Assembly: GCA_965153355.1 (NCBI GenBank) | Contig: OZ231126.1 | Coordinates: forward strand, 26,536,001-26,600,000 | DNA from: Flaccisagitta enflata | Taxonomy: Eukaryota > Chaetognatha > Sagittoidea > Aphragmophora | DNA length: 64,000 bases | Direction of reading: 5' to 3' | Shown here: one piece after another, positions 21,915-33,424 of the stretch | How the letters are laid out: every line of letters starts with the position of its first letter | Numbering within the stretch: position 1 is the stretch's first letter | Translations under genes and position numbers: made by a program | The notes under the pieces: generated by a model | Database searches by the model: none | Told to the model about the DNA's origin: nothing | The model's input: the letters and a program-made list of their open reading frames with translations, nothing else

Positions 21915-23618
21915 AATTACGTGATACTTGGTGTAAAGAGCATGTACAGATCTGGTGCAACTCTTGCCGCTGTAGTGCAGCAAGCTAAATTGGGATCGAG
22001 TTTGCGTGTTCTCAACGTTCACTATCGTGCTTCTTTTGCTGCTATGCTGCAGCAAGCTATTCTAGCTTCTTGTCACTGTCATCAAATAAACAAACCCCAG
22101 CAGTACAGTACCCATCGTCATGCCATTCTAGTCGTTCACCGTATAGTGTAGCTAGTTGTCTCCGTTTTATATACTATGTTGTGTTTTAGTGGTTTTAATG
22201 TTTTCATCAGCGTTTCCTCTGTTTCACACAAGACTATGTCTTGTCGAGTGACTTTTGATTCCCCATCCCCCATCCCCCATCCCCCATCCCCCATCCCCCA
22301 ATACAGACATTCACTTTTTCACGCATCCGCTCTCTCTCATCCTTTTGTTGTTCAACGCCCTCCCCCCTCCCCTCCCCCCTCCCCTCCCATTCTGTTTCTT
22401 CGTTTCTTCTCCCAACTGTTGGACACAATGGGATTCGGCAGAAGGATTTCCCAACGAGGTTTTCACAAAAGCGCCGATTCTCTGACGCTCATACTCACGG
22501 CTGCCGCATCCGCCGCCGCCACAGCATCCGCAGCTGCGACCGCAGCTCAGTTGCAGCATTTTGTTGCAGCTGCTCACAAACTCTCAAGTCAAAATTTGGA
22601 TTTTTTTTTCTCTTGATTTTTTTTTTTCATTCTCAGCTGAAAAGAAAAAAATGAGAGGCAGGAAAAAATTTCGATGAAACGGAGAAAAAAAGGACGAAAA
22701 AAAAATCAGAAGGAAGTGAGCCAAGAAGAAAAAATAAGAGGGGGGGGGGGGAAGGGAAAGAATCTTATTTGCGGGAATGAATGAAAAGACGATTATCCAT
22801 TCGGATAAATGAACTGAACCTGAATGACATCATATGGGGGTGCTCGAATTGTTCCAATCGTATTCTCGAACAGCTACTGGTTCTATACGGTTATACAAAC
22901 GTCCGAAATATAGCATAACCATTCTAAAAACAGGATGTAACGTACTGGGAAATTATAGAAGAGAAAGAACAAAGTGTCTTTTCGTTATTTTGGTACAATT
23001 GAAATAAAAATGAGAGACAATTTTTTCATGTGCACCCAGCAACCTTTAGACTAAACCATGTCCGTCCATCTGTGGATCGAGTCAGCGTCGAGTACCTTGT
23101 CCTACCTCGCCTCTTGGCTTACGTGGCCATGTTTTTAGATAGCCTCTATTTTCATCATAATCTGAATGTACCTTTTTCGGTCCATTTCTGATGTCTGTTC
23201 TGATCACAAACTATCAAAGGAAACGAAAAAAAGGTACTTTTTTTATTCATCTTTGTTGATAGAAAAAAAGTCAGGTTAAATCTTCCAAAATACTGATGGA
23301 TCGCTGACATGACATACAAGTCATGTCATAAATCTGATTGATCGCGTACATGACATGTAAGCCTTGTCATCCATCTTGCTTTCTGCTTTTTTTTCTGGGA
23401 ATGAAAAAACGTCTACATATTCTATCACACTTTTTTCTCCCAAATTCTACTTTAGTTCTTTTGTTTATGTTTGTAACCAACAGCGCCTCGGGCAACATGA
23501 CGGCCAAAACATGAAGTGAATAGGAATAACGTTGCATGACAAGGATAATCCGGAGCTTAAGCTGGGGATTAAAACAACGAAAACAGAAACGGAATGAAGA
23601 GAGATAAAAGATTCAAAT

Positions 23619-23624
<6 letters not shown>
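21915..23624. other. No gene; several short repeats
   Basis: Holds (CCCCAT)n at 22261-22301, a CCCCTCC run near 22364-22387, a GCC/GCA-rich stretch at 22500-22565, a G-run at 22740-22751 and a 41-bp tandem duplication at 23291-23372 whose units each contain the near-palindrome TGACATGACATACAAGTCA. No frame has a recognisable domain. Confidence 0.5.
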
Positions 23625-23694
<70 letters not shown>

Positions 23695-23754
23695 AGAGAG
23701 AATGAGAGAGAGAGACAGAGACAGAGAAATACAGAGAGAGCCAGAGAGATAGAC

Positions 23755-23757
<3 letters not shown>
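23625..23757. repeat. (GA)n microsatellite with variant edges
   Basis: GA run to about 23690, then GAGAAT and GACAGA variants leading into the GACA array. Confidence 0.95.

Positions 23758-23816
<59 letters not shown>
23758..23816. repeat. (GACA)n microsatellite, ~14 units
   Basis: A perfect GACA array immediately right of the GA run. Such adjacency suggests slippage from a shared seed. Confidence 0.96.
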
Positions 23817-23817
<1 letters not shown>

Positions 23818-23860
23818 GAGTGACAGAGAGGGACGTTAAATTGAATGATGTTTGTTTTTT

Positions 23861-24126
23861 AGTTGCGGACACGCAACTCTATAAGATGCTTTGTCCGTCA
23901 ATCCGTCGGTCCATCGGTCCGTCGGTACGTCGGTCCGTCCGTCCGTCCGTCCGTCCGTCCGTCAGTCAGCACAAGTCGAAAAGTGGGAAAACCAGCGTTT
24001 TAGAAGCTATCTGTTTATGTGTCTTTGTTGGGAAAGGGGTTGCGTCGGATGTTTGGTGCGGATGGGGGTTGGACGCCCCTACCTACCCACCCGTGCGCAA
24101 CGATATTGTGACCCTGCGTCACTTGT
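23861..24126 (+). mobile_element. HLE-B complete copy (reference)
   Basis: Plus strand: T|AGTTGCGGACACGCAACT, CTATAAGATGCTTTGTCC, GTCC/GTCG/GTCA array (23893-23968), GTCGAAAAGTGGGAAAACC, a G/T-rich interior, CCTACCCACCCG, GTGCGCAAC as the inverted subterminal repeat, GTGACCCTGCGTCAC hairpin, CTTGT|T. Every landmark is intact and the 5' flank is a T-run. Confidence 0.88.
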
Positions 24127-24424
24127 TATGTTTCCTTCAGTCTAATTAGTGTAAAATCTGAGCAAAGCCAAGTAAACTTTAAGTCCCAAGAACTCCGATT
24201 TGCGTCAGATCGTCACTCGTGAGATCGTCACTGAATTTGTCCGAGTATGAGTTTTTCACCACTTCGCCAGCGATCTGGCAAGTATTTGATTATGAAAATA
24301 CTTTGAAAAAAATTGTCGACCTGACGGCACGCCTCCCAAGTAAAGGCTCGACAAGGTGGAAGACCAGTTAACATAGAGGCGGAGAGTCCAGGCCAGAACT
24401 GATTACCAATACAAACAAGCAGGT
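24127..24424. other. No gene
   Basis: Unassigned DNA between two HLE copies. Confidence 0.35.
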
Positions 24425-24545
24425 GATAGGGGCAAGCGCAGTGATAAAAGAGGCTAACAAAGAGTTGGGCAGGAGCAGTAATGCAAAAACTGCCAATAGA
24501 ATCCAAAAAAGCTAAGTGGAACCGACCATCCGACCGACGCACAGT
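24425..24545 (-). mobile_element. HLE-A interior remnant
   Basis: Phrases GGGGCAAGCGCAGTGA.., TTGGGCAGGAGCAGTAATGC, AAAGCTAAGTGGAACCG and CCGACCGACGCA follow the HLE-A interior order on the minus strand. Both termini are lost. Confidence 0.55.
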
Positions 24546-24865
24546 GCTGCCAATCTGTTTTTTTCGACGCATGAAGCGTAGTGAGTGAGTTCATCTTCCA
24601 AAGAGAGCAAAAAAGATAATATGCTCAACCTGGCAACAAACCTAGCAATACTGTTCATAATCTAGGTTACAAGATTATCTAAAAATGATAAAGTTCATAA
24701 TTTTTTATATGGTTATTACATATTTATACGAGAAGCATTTTAATTTTTGAGAGCTGAAAAATTTCAATTTCGTCAGACAGTGCGAGGAGTTGCGTAACCA
24801 AATAACATAAGAAAATTGTAATGTAAGAAGGGATGTAACACTGAAGATGATGGTAAGCTTAACAA

Positions 24866-24883
24866 TGACGACGACGACAATGA

Positions 24884-24926
<43 letters not shown>
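24866..24926. repeat. (GAC)n / GAT microsatellite
   Basis: GAC triplets with GAT variants. Confidence 0.95.
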
Positions 24927-24978
24927 AGAAATATGAATATGATTGTTCAAGAAAGAGTAAAGAAGAAAAAGAAAAAGA

Positions 24979-24980
24979 GC

Positions 24981-25044
<64 letters not shown>

Positions 25045-25054
25045 ACAACAACAA
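24979..25054. repeat. (CAA)n microsatellite
   Basis: CAA triplets with one CGA. Open frames across it are poly-V on the minus strand. Confidence 0.96.
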
Positions 25055-25580
25055 GGCTATAGGACAGAATGTGAGAAATAGACTCTGATGCCAACCTGTC
25101 CTTGGCTCAAAATTCCAGATGGAGTGCGCCAGCCTTCCAGATGGTAGCTAAAAATTTGTTCGAACATTCCAGATACGTAGCTAAATTTATTGTTTGTTCT
25201 AGATAGGGAAAGATAGGTTGGAATTGATGATAAAAGTGCCAATTCTTTTACTTTTGACCATTATGCATTATTCTTTCTATCATTAAGGTAATAAAATATT
25301 ATTGACCTATGTTTAAATATCAGTTACAAGTATAGAGTGCTCCCTGGCAGCTAGGAAGCCTACGATCTTAAGACTCCTAGGTTTAGGATCTAAGAGTCTT
25401 AGGATCCTAGGTTTCCTAGGCGCACCTAATAAGTGGAAATTGTCTTTTTCTTTACCACCCAAAAGGCGCTGCTCCAATTTTGATCTTTTTTCTTGTGGTT
25501 TGGTCTTTTGAGATGTTTTAATGATACAGTGAGAAATATCCATCGCCAAGCCCCTTTAAGTGCCTTTATAACGCTATTTC
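25055..25580. other. No gene; CCTAGG-rich inverted motifs at 25340-25422
   Basis: Between 25340 and 25422 CTAAGACTC/GAGTCTTAG and CCTAGG alternate in both orientations. GGCGCACCTAATAAG at 25418-25433 resembles an HLE-C 3' subterminal repeat. No frame is supported. Confidence 0.45.
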
Positions 25581-25722
25581 ATTCAACGTCTTACGTCTTA
25601 CGTAATCCTCCTCCTCCCCCCCTCCTCATCATCAGAATCGAACCTTAGGGAAAACAGCCCCTCCTCATTCAACGTCTTACGTCTTCCGTAATCCTCCTCC
25701 TCCCCCCTCTTCATCATCCACC
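25581..25722. repeat. 86-bp tandem duplication
   Basis: ATTCAACGTCTTACGTCTTA..CCTCCTCCTCC starts at 25581 and again at 25667 with few changes. Confidence 0.85.
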
Positions 25723-25749
25723 CACGGAAAACGAAATCCCGAGACCAAA

Positions 25750-25893
25750 TAGGTTAGATTGATATATTATGATTAGATAGAAGGAAAAATAGACAGATCG
25801 ATAGATAGATTAATACATTGTTAGATTCATAGCTAGATTGATAGACAGATTTATAGATAAATTGATAGGTAGATTGATAGATTATACCAAAGG
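25750..25893. repeat. Degenerate GATA/GATT tetranucleotide tract
   Basis: GATAGATA, ATTGATAG and TAGATTGATAG blocks. A poly-G run (~15) follows at about 25963-25976. Confidence 0.8.
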
Positions 25894-26207
25894 ATTTCAG
25901 ATTTGGTCCAAGTTCGAACAGAATAGCTCTCAAGGGTCTCGTTTAGGTTCGATTACTGTCTGTGGGGGGGGGGGGGTGCGCGCGTGCTTGCGTCGTATGC
26001 TTTGCGTGATTATTCTGCGTGTGTCACATTTCCCTATTACTACCATTTATTTCCGTGATAACAAGTCAAGTCGAAACTGCTTTGATCCCTCGCTGCCTCA
26101 AATTTCTTCTATCATCGTTCTTTTCTTTCTGTTCATCTGTTTATGAATTTGTTTTCTCTTTCTTTTTTTCTTTCTTTCTGTGCCTTGTTATTCTTCTCCT
26201 CCTCTTA

Positions 26208-26361
26208 GATTGTCTGTCTGTCTGTCCGTCTGTCTGTTTACTTGCTTCTTCGTCGCCCTGTCTCTTAGTGTGGCTGTATGTATGTCCGGTTATCTGTCTG
26301 CATTTTTTGAGTCTGAGTTTTTCAGTCTGTGTTTCTGTCCGTCATTCTATATCTGTCTACC

Positions 26362-26439
<78 letters not shown>

Positions 26440-26440
26440 T
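26208..26440. repeat. (TGTC)n then (CT)n microsatellites
   Basis: CTGTCTGTCTGTC at about 26212-26238 and a perfect (CT)n at 26364-26436, within pyrimidine-rich DNA. Confidence 0.9.
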
Positions 26441-26645
26441 ATAATACTTGTCCCATTCTTTACTTTTTATTTTGTCATCATCGCGATCTTCTTCTTTTGC
26501 TTCTTCTTCTTCTCCTCTTTCTTCTTCTTCTTTGTCTTCTTCTTCTTCTTCTTCTTCTCCTTCTTCTTCTTTTTTTTTCTTCTCCTTCTTCCTCTTGTTC
26601 TTTTTCTCTTTTTTCTTATTCCTCTTCCTCTTCACAGTACTCTAT
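26441..26645. repeat. CTT/CTC-rich pyrimidine tract
   Basis: TTCTTC and CTCTTC triplets. Translated frames are low-complexity and not taken as genes. Confidence 0.85.
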
Positions 26646-27244
26646 ACCCCTTCCCCTCTTTAACCCTATATAGCTGCTTGTACTTTGTGCAATGGCTGGA
26701 CTTTTTTTCAATTTTCCGGATTGAGGATATCATCTTCCAAGCGATTTTGACGAATCTTCCACCTCGCTGCACATCATCAGCGGTATATGAACCTCATCAG
26801 TAGATGCTAGGGAGTAGGTTTCTGTCGGTTTTGGACCGTGCGTAGCCGTGCAATTTTTTTAAGAGTTCAGTTTATTTTCATATACAAATTAGCCTCAGCA
26901 TGTTTTATGAATGATTGTTTTTCGGGTATGATTTTTGAGCTCCCTCTAGGTTTTTTCATTTTTCTTATCAATTTCGACATAAAACATCTTGAAAAAAGCT
27001 TTGTTTACGAACTTTATTGAATTTTCTTGAAAAAAAATTGATTTCAAAGATTGAATTCGATTTTTTGATTTTTCTGGGATTTTTCTGACTAGTTCACTTT
27101 TGACTAAGCCTACAAGTAAAATAATGAATTTCTTCACCCAAATACGGTTGAAACATGTATAAGAGATGCATATTTATCAGTAAACAGTGATAGAGCGATT
27201 TTGGTGATGATCGCGATTTAGCCTTCCTGCGTCCATAATAACAG
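26646..27244. other. No gene
   Basis: AT-rich DNA without recognisable features. Confidence 0.4.
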
Positions 27245-27320
27245 ATTCGCAGCAATGTGCGACGGACGAACAGACATAGCGCGTTATAGAGTGGCGCGCA
27301 AGCAACTGAACAAGGCCATT
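27245..27320 (-). mobile_element. HLE 5'-end remnant
   Basis: GACGGACGAACAGACATAGCG then CGTTATAGAGTGGCGCGCAAG reads on the minus strand as a decayed palindrome, CTCTATAACGCGCTATGTC and a GTCC stretch. Confidence 0.5.
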
Positions 27321-27349
27321 TCAAGTATGCCAACTATGCGTCCTCTTAG

Positions 27350-27450
27350 ATTGAATGTTTCTTTTAATATGAATGTTTTTATGAATGAATGTTTCGTTTT
27401 TTTTATAAATGAGTGTCATTTAAGAATGAATGAATGATGTAACGAATGAA
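27350..27450. repeat. GAATG-rich tandem-like tract
   Basis: TGAATG and ATGAATGAATG motifs recur across about 100 bp. Confidence 0.6.
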
Positions 27451-27501
27451 TTACTAACTGTTTGCAACTTTTACTCCGATTAAAACCGATTTTCTGTTGA
27501 A

Positions 27502-27646
27502 ACAAGGCCAAGTCGGCCAATCAGGTGCGACATGTGGATCGTTGAACGAATGCGTTACAGACCAACCGACCGACCGACCGACCGACCAACCGACCGACCG
27601 ACTGACCGACCGACACAGCCAGTTATAGAGGTGCTTTGTCGCATCT
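27502..27646 (-). mobile_element. HLE-C copy
   Basis: Minus-strand: imperfect palindrome AGATGCGACAAAGCACCT, CTATAACTGGCTGTGTC, a long GTCG/GTTG array (about 27563-27614), then subterminal GTCGCACCT, GGCCGACTTGG and CCTTGT|T. Confidence 0.78.
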
Positions 27647-27671
27647 AAAAATGCATGATTTTGATGTTTTT

Positions 27672-27749
27672 GATGAATGCGTTACCGACCGATCAACCAA
27701 CCAACCAACCAACGGACACAGCCTAATATAGAGATGCGAGGACGCATCT
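27672..27749 (-). mobile_element. Truncated HLE-C copy
   Basis: Minus-strand palindrome AGATGCGTCCTCGCATCT (perfect 6-bp stem), CTATATTAGGCTGTGTCC and a GTTGGTTG array. The 3' end is missing, and DNA related to the neighbouring copy (TGATGAATGCGTTAC) follows, suggesting a head-to-tail pair with loss. Confidence 0.68.
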
Positions 27750-28318
27750 AAAAACCACTCTGCGACAGTATTAGGAAATGTAAGGATAGAGCAGTATGAT
27801 GAGGATTTAGAAAATGACATGGTGAACAATATCCCTCACTATACCCATACTGAAAAACATGGAAGAGGGCCTTGTGAACCCTCGCCGACTAATTAAACGA
27901 GCACCATTCTTAGTTATCGATGAATTGTACGCATCATAAAAACCCTGCTCGTGCATCTAGCTCCCCCCCCCCATAAAGAACACAGCTTACCAAAACTATT
28001 CAAGTACAAATAATTGTTACCTGTTTAACCATAACTCAACAAATCACCCGAGGGCAACATGGCAACATATAAGGGATATACAGGGGACAAAGAGAAAAAA
28101 TGGGGAAAAGGAAAACTGAAGGAGGATAACGTTGGAAGGAAGGGGGAGGGGAGGTGAAAGGAAGGGGGGGAACAGTTTGGTGAAAGAGGAAGGGGAAGTT
28201 GGAATCGACGGCCCAGAATAATCCGAGTTGATCGATCGGTGACTGCTGACTACCAAAAGGGGGAGAAGGAGGGCAAAAGAAGGGGATTGTGGGAGAGAAT
28301 GTGAATGAGAACAGGAAG

Positions 28319-28320
<2 letters not shown>
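27750..28320. other. No gene; poly-C at 27963-27971
   Basis: No supported frame. G/A-rich from about 28080. Confidence 0.4.
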
Positions 28321-28321
<1 letters not shown>

Positions 28322-28405
<84 letters not shown>

Positions 28406-28439
28406 CTCTGGCAGGCGCAATGTCCAACGCATTCAACCG

Positions 28440-28529
<90 letters not shown>
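28322..28529. repeat. (GA)n and (CT)n arrays in inverted arrangement around a 39-nt spacer
   Basis: (GA)n at 28322-28402 and (CT)n at 28442-28529 are complementary, so a single strand could form a ~80-bp stem with a 39-nt loop (CCAACGCATTCAACC in it). CCTT/CTTT repeats follow to about 28605. Confidence 0.95.
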
Positions 28530-28532
<3 letters not shown>

Positions 28533-28704
28533 CATCCTTTTCTTTCCTTTCTTTCTTTCCTTCCTTCCTTCCTTCCTTCCTTTCTTTCTTTCTTTTCTTT
28601 TCTCTCTCTCTCTCTTCCGCTATGAGGTCAACTGACATGTTAAAGATATGATCGATCGAATTCAAGAATACGCCGTGAGTCAAAATGGGAGGAGAAAGAA
28701 GGCT

Positions 28705-28862
28705 TACGAAGATGACGATGATGACGATAACAACGACGACGACAACAAACATGACGACGATGACGCCGGTTAGGATGACTCCAATATAAACTAGGATTGC
28801 AAGATGATGATGACGACGATGACAATGACGATGACGATGACGACGATGACGATGACGCAGCA
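28705..28862. repeat. GAC/GAT triplet tract
   Basis: GATGACGAT, ACGACGACG and TGACGATGACG blocks, interrupted once around 28765-28800. Confidence 0.85.
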
Positions 28863-29106
28863 AAGACGACGAAACGGAGCGGGTTTGAATTCGAAAATGT
28901 TGGCAGTTCTTGATCAAAGCCTCTGACTGCCTCAGCATCCCCCTCCCCCCTCCGTTCTCCTCCCTATCATTTCCCCCTCTCCCCCCCCCCCATTGCATCT
29001 TTTCCCTGTCCCCTGATTTTCATTTTCTTCTCTTCTTTCCTTCGGAGCAACGTTAGGAGGAGCGTTGCCTCATGGGAGAAACAGCTGCCCCGCCTTTACT
29101 TCCCTG

Positions 29107-29109
<3 letters not shown>

Positions 29110-29200
<91 letters not shown>
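29110..29200. repeat. (CT)n microsatellite
   Basis: A perfect CT run of about 80 bp with one CTAT interruption near the end. Confidence 0.96.
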
Positions 29201-31212
29201 TTTCCTTCCTCAGTCTTCGAACAAATATCTTTTGTTTTCAACAAAAAGAATTGGCATTGCAAGCGTTGACATTGGTGTAGTGTGGAATCCGATTTTACTT
29301 ACACAGAAAAGGCACGATTCGACATTCCCCGGGCCAACTATAACAAACGTGTCCACACCCTGTGACAACTATTTCACGTTTACACACAGGAATGTTAATA
29401 ACTCTGAAATAATAAAGTACTATTTCTATGGCGCATGATCTAAGTACTCAATCACCTGTGTTAAATTCATTTTTTTGATTTATTCAATAAACTGCTGTCA
29501 CAAAGTGTGGGCATATTTCTTATAGTTGGTCCGGCGACTACCAAATCATGCCAGCGGCTTACGCATGACGATAAAAAAAAGACACACTTATGAAAAGCTT
29601 ATTTAACTAGTGAATCTGAGAATGCACACGCATATGACGATGAAGATTCTATTTGACGCCAATCTAGTATGTCTAGCTTTGTCCGTTTGGAAACGACATT
29701 AATTTTTGTGTAAACACTACCAAATTTTGTTTTCTCGCTCTTATTTCTGGGCGTTCACCCGTCCAATAAGAGTCAAAACTGTTTTCAAATAAAACCACGA
29801 GCTTGATCAGAAGCATATTTACAAACCATTACAATGCAGTGATATTAGAGTAACGCTCTAGCGCTCTAGCGCAAGCACGTATTAGGAGTCAAAGATATCC
29901 GTTACATGCGGCTTTTCCCCTCTTTTTTTCCCTGACTTAAATTCCAATTACCTATGATAGCTCCTCCGATTTTTCTCTCTTCTAATGCAGCTTTGACAAT
30001 TTACAATAAATGTTAATCGTTTTTCTCATTCGTTTTCTTGATTTCTTTCAATTTTCAATCTCTCAACGTCATTCCATTCCTTTCTGTTGTCTTATCTCTT
30101 CATTTTCAATGTCTATCACTTTTGCTCATTTATTGCATATGGATTAGAAGCCTGGATTCCTAGGCTGGTTACATTTACCAAATAAAATTGTTCTTAAAAT
30201 TGTTAAACATTTGTTGAAGGAGCTACAGCTTTAATTGGTAAAGTTATCATTATTTATTGTTTATATATGAAATATTAAATTAGCTAATGATTCAATTAAT
30301 TGATGATGGGTAAAAGAATTGGCTTGTGTTTTATATGCATCTGTTTGCATCCCTGCATATTTTCTTCTTCGAAGTTCTTTCCGTTTTTACGTGCGCCAAG
30401 GCAAGTCAATTTTTAAGGAGCTCACTCCGTCGATCGGTCGGTTCGACGATCCACACGGCGCACGTTTTGGGCTACTTGGCCTTGTTCTTATTCCTAATTT
30501 TGCCCTTCACTCTTAGTTTCTTGTTACCTTTTTTTCTCTCTCTTTTTCTTCCTTCCTTTCTTTCTTTCCTTCCTTTCTTTTATCTCTATTTGATTCCACT
30601 TTCTTTTCTTCTATCTTCTCCTGGTATCTTCTGCCTTACTTTTCTCATTCCAGCTTCTTACCATCCGCCTTTTAACAGTTTTTTGGCGGCTTTAGAATCA
30701 CTGCCCCTGTCCAAATGCGTCAATATTCTTTTCCTGAACAGCTTACTTGCGCGCGACTAGGATAACCGTGTATTCGGCCCCGTTCCTTCTGCTATCCTAC
30801 CTCCCCTCTTTCCGCTCCGTATCATCCTTTCCTTTCTTTTTATTTTTATTTTTATTTTTTTTGCTTCTGCTTTCCTTTCCGCTTTCGCCTCGAGTCAACG
30901 CATGCGCAAAACAGAGAAAGAGAGGCGCGTTTCTCCCCCGCCTGCTTCCGTTTGCGCCCGGAGGAAATCGAGGGGGAGAAGGAGGAGGAAGAGGAGGAGG
31001 AAGAAGAAGAAGAAAAAGTGATAGAAAGAATGACGTTGAGGAAAGAAAAAGAGGAGGATGAAGTGGAGGAGGTTGTATATCAAACAGAGATTCTATGAAT
31101 GTTAATTGGAAATTAGAGCCTCCAAGTCTCGCGAACGTAAACAGGAAGAAGGCGAGGAGTGAGACAGAGATTCTGATGAGAGGAAGAGACAAAAGAAAAG
31201 ACAGATATCTAC
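29201..31212. other. No recognisable gene over 2 kb
   Basis: Contains CGCTCTAGCGCTCTAGCGC at 29853-29871, a pyrimidine-rich tract around 30520-30620, TATTTT repeats at 30840-30860 and a GGA/GAA-rich purine tract at 30960-31075. Frames here are low-complexity. This is the least repetitive long stretch and would be the first place to look for unrecognised exons. Confidence 0.4.
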
Positions 31213-32082
31213 GGGATATATGTAGATGATCTAATTCTCATCCTGATCGCATCGGGTGTTGGCTGTCATCTGATACGTACCTTCGCCGCCGCCTTGTTTT
31301 ACGCCGATGATATGGCGGTTCTAGCGCCTTCACTTAAAGGGCTTCAGAAGCTGTTAGATTTATGCAGTCTTTACTGTACTGAGTGGGACATCCGTCTCAA
31401 CGTGAAAAAAACGAAAAATCTATTCTTTGGGTGCAAATCAGCTCCATCGCATTCAGTCACATTAAACAATGATTTCATTCCATGGGAGTCAAAGTGGAAA
31501 TATCTGGGAATCACGTTAAAATCTGGCGTCGCATTTGGCTGCTGCATTCAGGAAACAGTGGCTAAATACTACCGAGCTCTCAATGCCCTTCTTTGAGTTG
31601 AAGGACGATCCAACGATATGGCGATGCTGCGACTCATTGAAGCTCACTGTATCTCCATTCTTACCTACGGCATCGAGATTCTGCACGTCAGAGACAGAGA
31701 TGAGAGGAGAAAAATGAGGGTTGCCTACTATGCAGCATACCGGAAACTCTTCTGTTACTCTTTACGCCAAAGTGTCACTGACCTGCAGCACTGCCTGCAC
31801 CGCCCAACGTGGGAAGAACTCACTGAGAAGCGACAAAGAAAATTTCGCCATCGACTCTCTGACTCTCCAATTGACTCATTGGCTCGGGTCTCATTATGGT
31901 GATATTCACAATCACAGTGTCTAATGGTGACATTCACGGTGTCTAATGGTGACATGATTGTATGTCTTTGTGTTATTTTATTTCTTCTTTTTGTCTTTTT
32001 GGTGTAAATCATAACCATAATTGTACTCGTCCTTATTTATAATTTGCCTGTTCTACACTATTGTGTGAATAAACATCATATA
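31213..32082 (+). pseudogene. 5'-truncated non-LTR retrotransposon (LINE) with one nonsense codon
   Basis: A single frame runs from about 31213 to 31902 and is interrupted only by TGA at 31594-31596. It begins in the reverse-transcriptase palm with IYVDDL.., SGVGCHL, and the catalytic-box motif FYADDMAVLAPS (YADD at 31300-31311). Then come KLLDLC, DIRLNVKKTKNLFF, WESKWKYLGI and, after the stop, RLIEAHCISILTYGIEIL, RRKMRVAYYAAYRKLF and RPTWEELTEKRQRKF, the usual C-terminal layout of LINE RTs. The fingers and endonuclease are missing, as expected from 5' truncation. The stop fits a CGA-to-TGA change. The 3' region ends with AATAAA (32068-32073). Clade not decided (CR1/L2/Jockey-like by eye). 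Confidence 0.9.
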
Positions 32083-32777
32083 GGGACAGAGAGGGGAATA
32101 TACGAAGAGAGTAAAATACTGTCAGAAACTGAAACAAAGAGAGAAGAAGATAATGACAGAAACGCCGACATAGGAGGAGACAGAAAGGGAAGATCAAATC
32201 TGAAGTAGAGACTAGGCAGAGGATGATGCAGATAAGGAGACAGACACATAGATAACTCGCGATAAAGATTGAATCTGGGGAGACAGGGATGGAATTAGTG
32301 GATGAGACAGAGAAGGGGATTATGGTAGATATTCTAGTTAGGGTATCTCGGTTGGGCTTGTTCTTGCACAAAATGCTAAAAACTTGAGTTTTCTAACTGG
32401 AACTATCACCATCGACCTTCCTGACAGCCATTTTAGGTGTGAAAAACAATCTAGGAGCAAAAATGTGCAGGCAGGACCCTTTTAAGCCAAACCGCGTAAA
32501 TAACAAGAAAATTAAAGGCGTTTTAACCAGTTATTGCTCTTTTCCTTCAATAAACAAAGATAATTAGGTAAATTATTCCTAATATTGGGCCAAAACAAAG
32601 TTACAGTGGTATCTAAATGTGTACTTTAAGATATCTCAGGATCAATTCATCCACGACAGTGGTTTGACTATCAAGAACTAGCTCACCCTTCTCGTGAGAG
32701 CTGATTAGATGCTGAGTATTGATGCACTATAGTATAGATGGGACATTGGCATTTTTTTGTCCAGGAATGATTGATAA
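32083..32777. other. Purine-rich then AT-rich DNA, no gene
   Basis: GAGACAGA-type repetition to about 32310, then unassigned DNA. The last ~30 bp before the hAT-like element may belong to a family D tail that continues on its right side. Confidence 0.4.
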
Positions 32778-33072
32778 CAGGTCACTAGATAGTATGTTTA
32801 CCCCTTCACGGGTGCGGGCTACCTGTACCTGGACGGAATTTACTATTTTTATGTTTTTATAAAGTAAAACAAAACAGTGGCAAACTTTTTGACCAATTTT
32901 GGATACCGCGAGTTCCATTTATTCATCACCACTCCAAGCTGGTTGTGGTGAAAATGTTGAAATTTGGTCACTTTGGGCTCAAAATCGGGCCACTTTGGTT
33001 TTGAAATTTGACCCAAAATCTGTGAGATTATGAAACTAGAGCTCAAGAGCTAACCAGTGGTGCAATCCGCAT

Positions 33073-33424
33073 TACGTCTGCCAGAGTGCCCAGACAAGCC
33101 AAAATTGTACTTGGCCTGGCAAAAATATTTTTCCTTTGCAAAAATGCTTTAAAATGAGCTATAGCACAATTTACAAATCAATCAGGAACCATCATTAGGG
33201 TGACCTTGAAGTTTTTATAGATCTGTATGAGAGTGACAAAATTTGCATAACAGAAAAAGAGATTCCAATGATAATCCAATGCAAATTTCAACTTCACCCT
33301 AAAGATGGTTCCTGATTGATTCGAAAGTTGCGCAATGGCTCATTTGAAAGCATTTTTGCAAAAGAAAAATATTTTTGCCAGGCGAAGTACAATTTCGGCT
33401 TTTCTATGCACTCTGACAGACGTA
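33073..33424. mobile_element. Nested hAT-like MITE (352 bp, 8-bp target duplication)
   Basis: Starts TACGTCTGCCAGAGTGC and ends GCACTCTGACAGACGTA. Inverted arms of ~120 bp include TTTTGCAAA..GCATTTT and AATCAATCAGGAACCATC. ATCCGCAT is directly repeated at 33065-33072 and 33425-33432. The uninterrupted host sequence (GCAATTCGCATGTTGC, and GCGGATTGCACC in the inverted arm) is present elsewhere in the larger element, confirming the insertion. Confidence 0.92.

Noticed and set aside
23750-23960. CRISPR-like array of short repeats
   Set aside because: These are GACA and GTCC microsatellites without unique spacers, in eukaryotic DNA.
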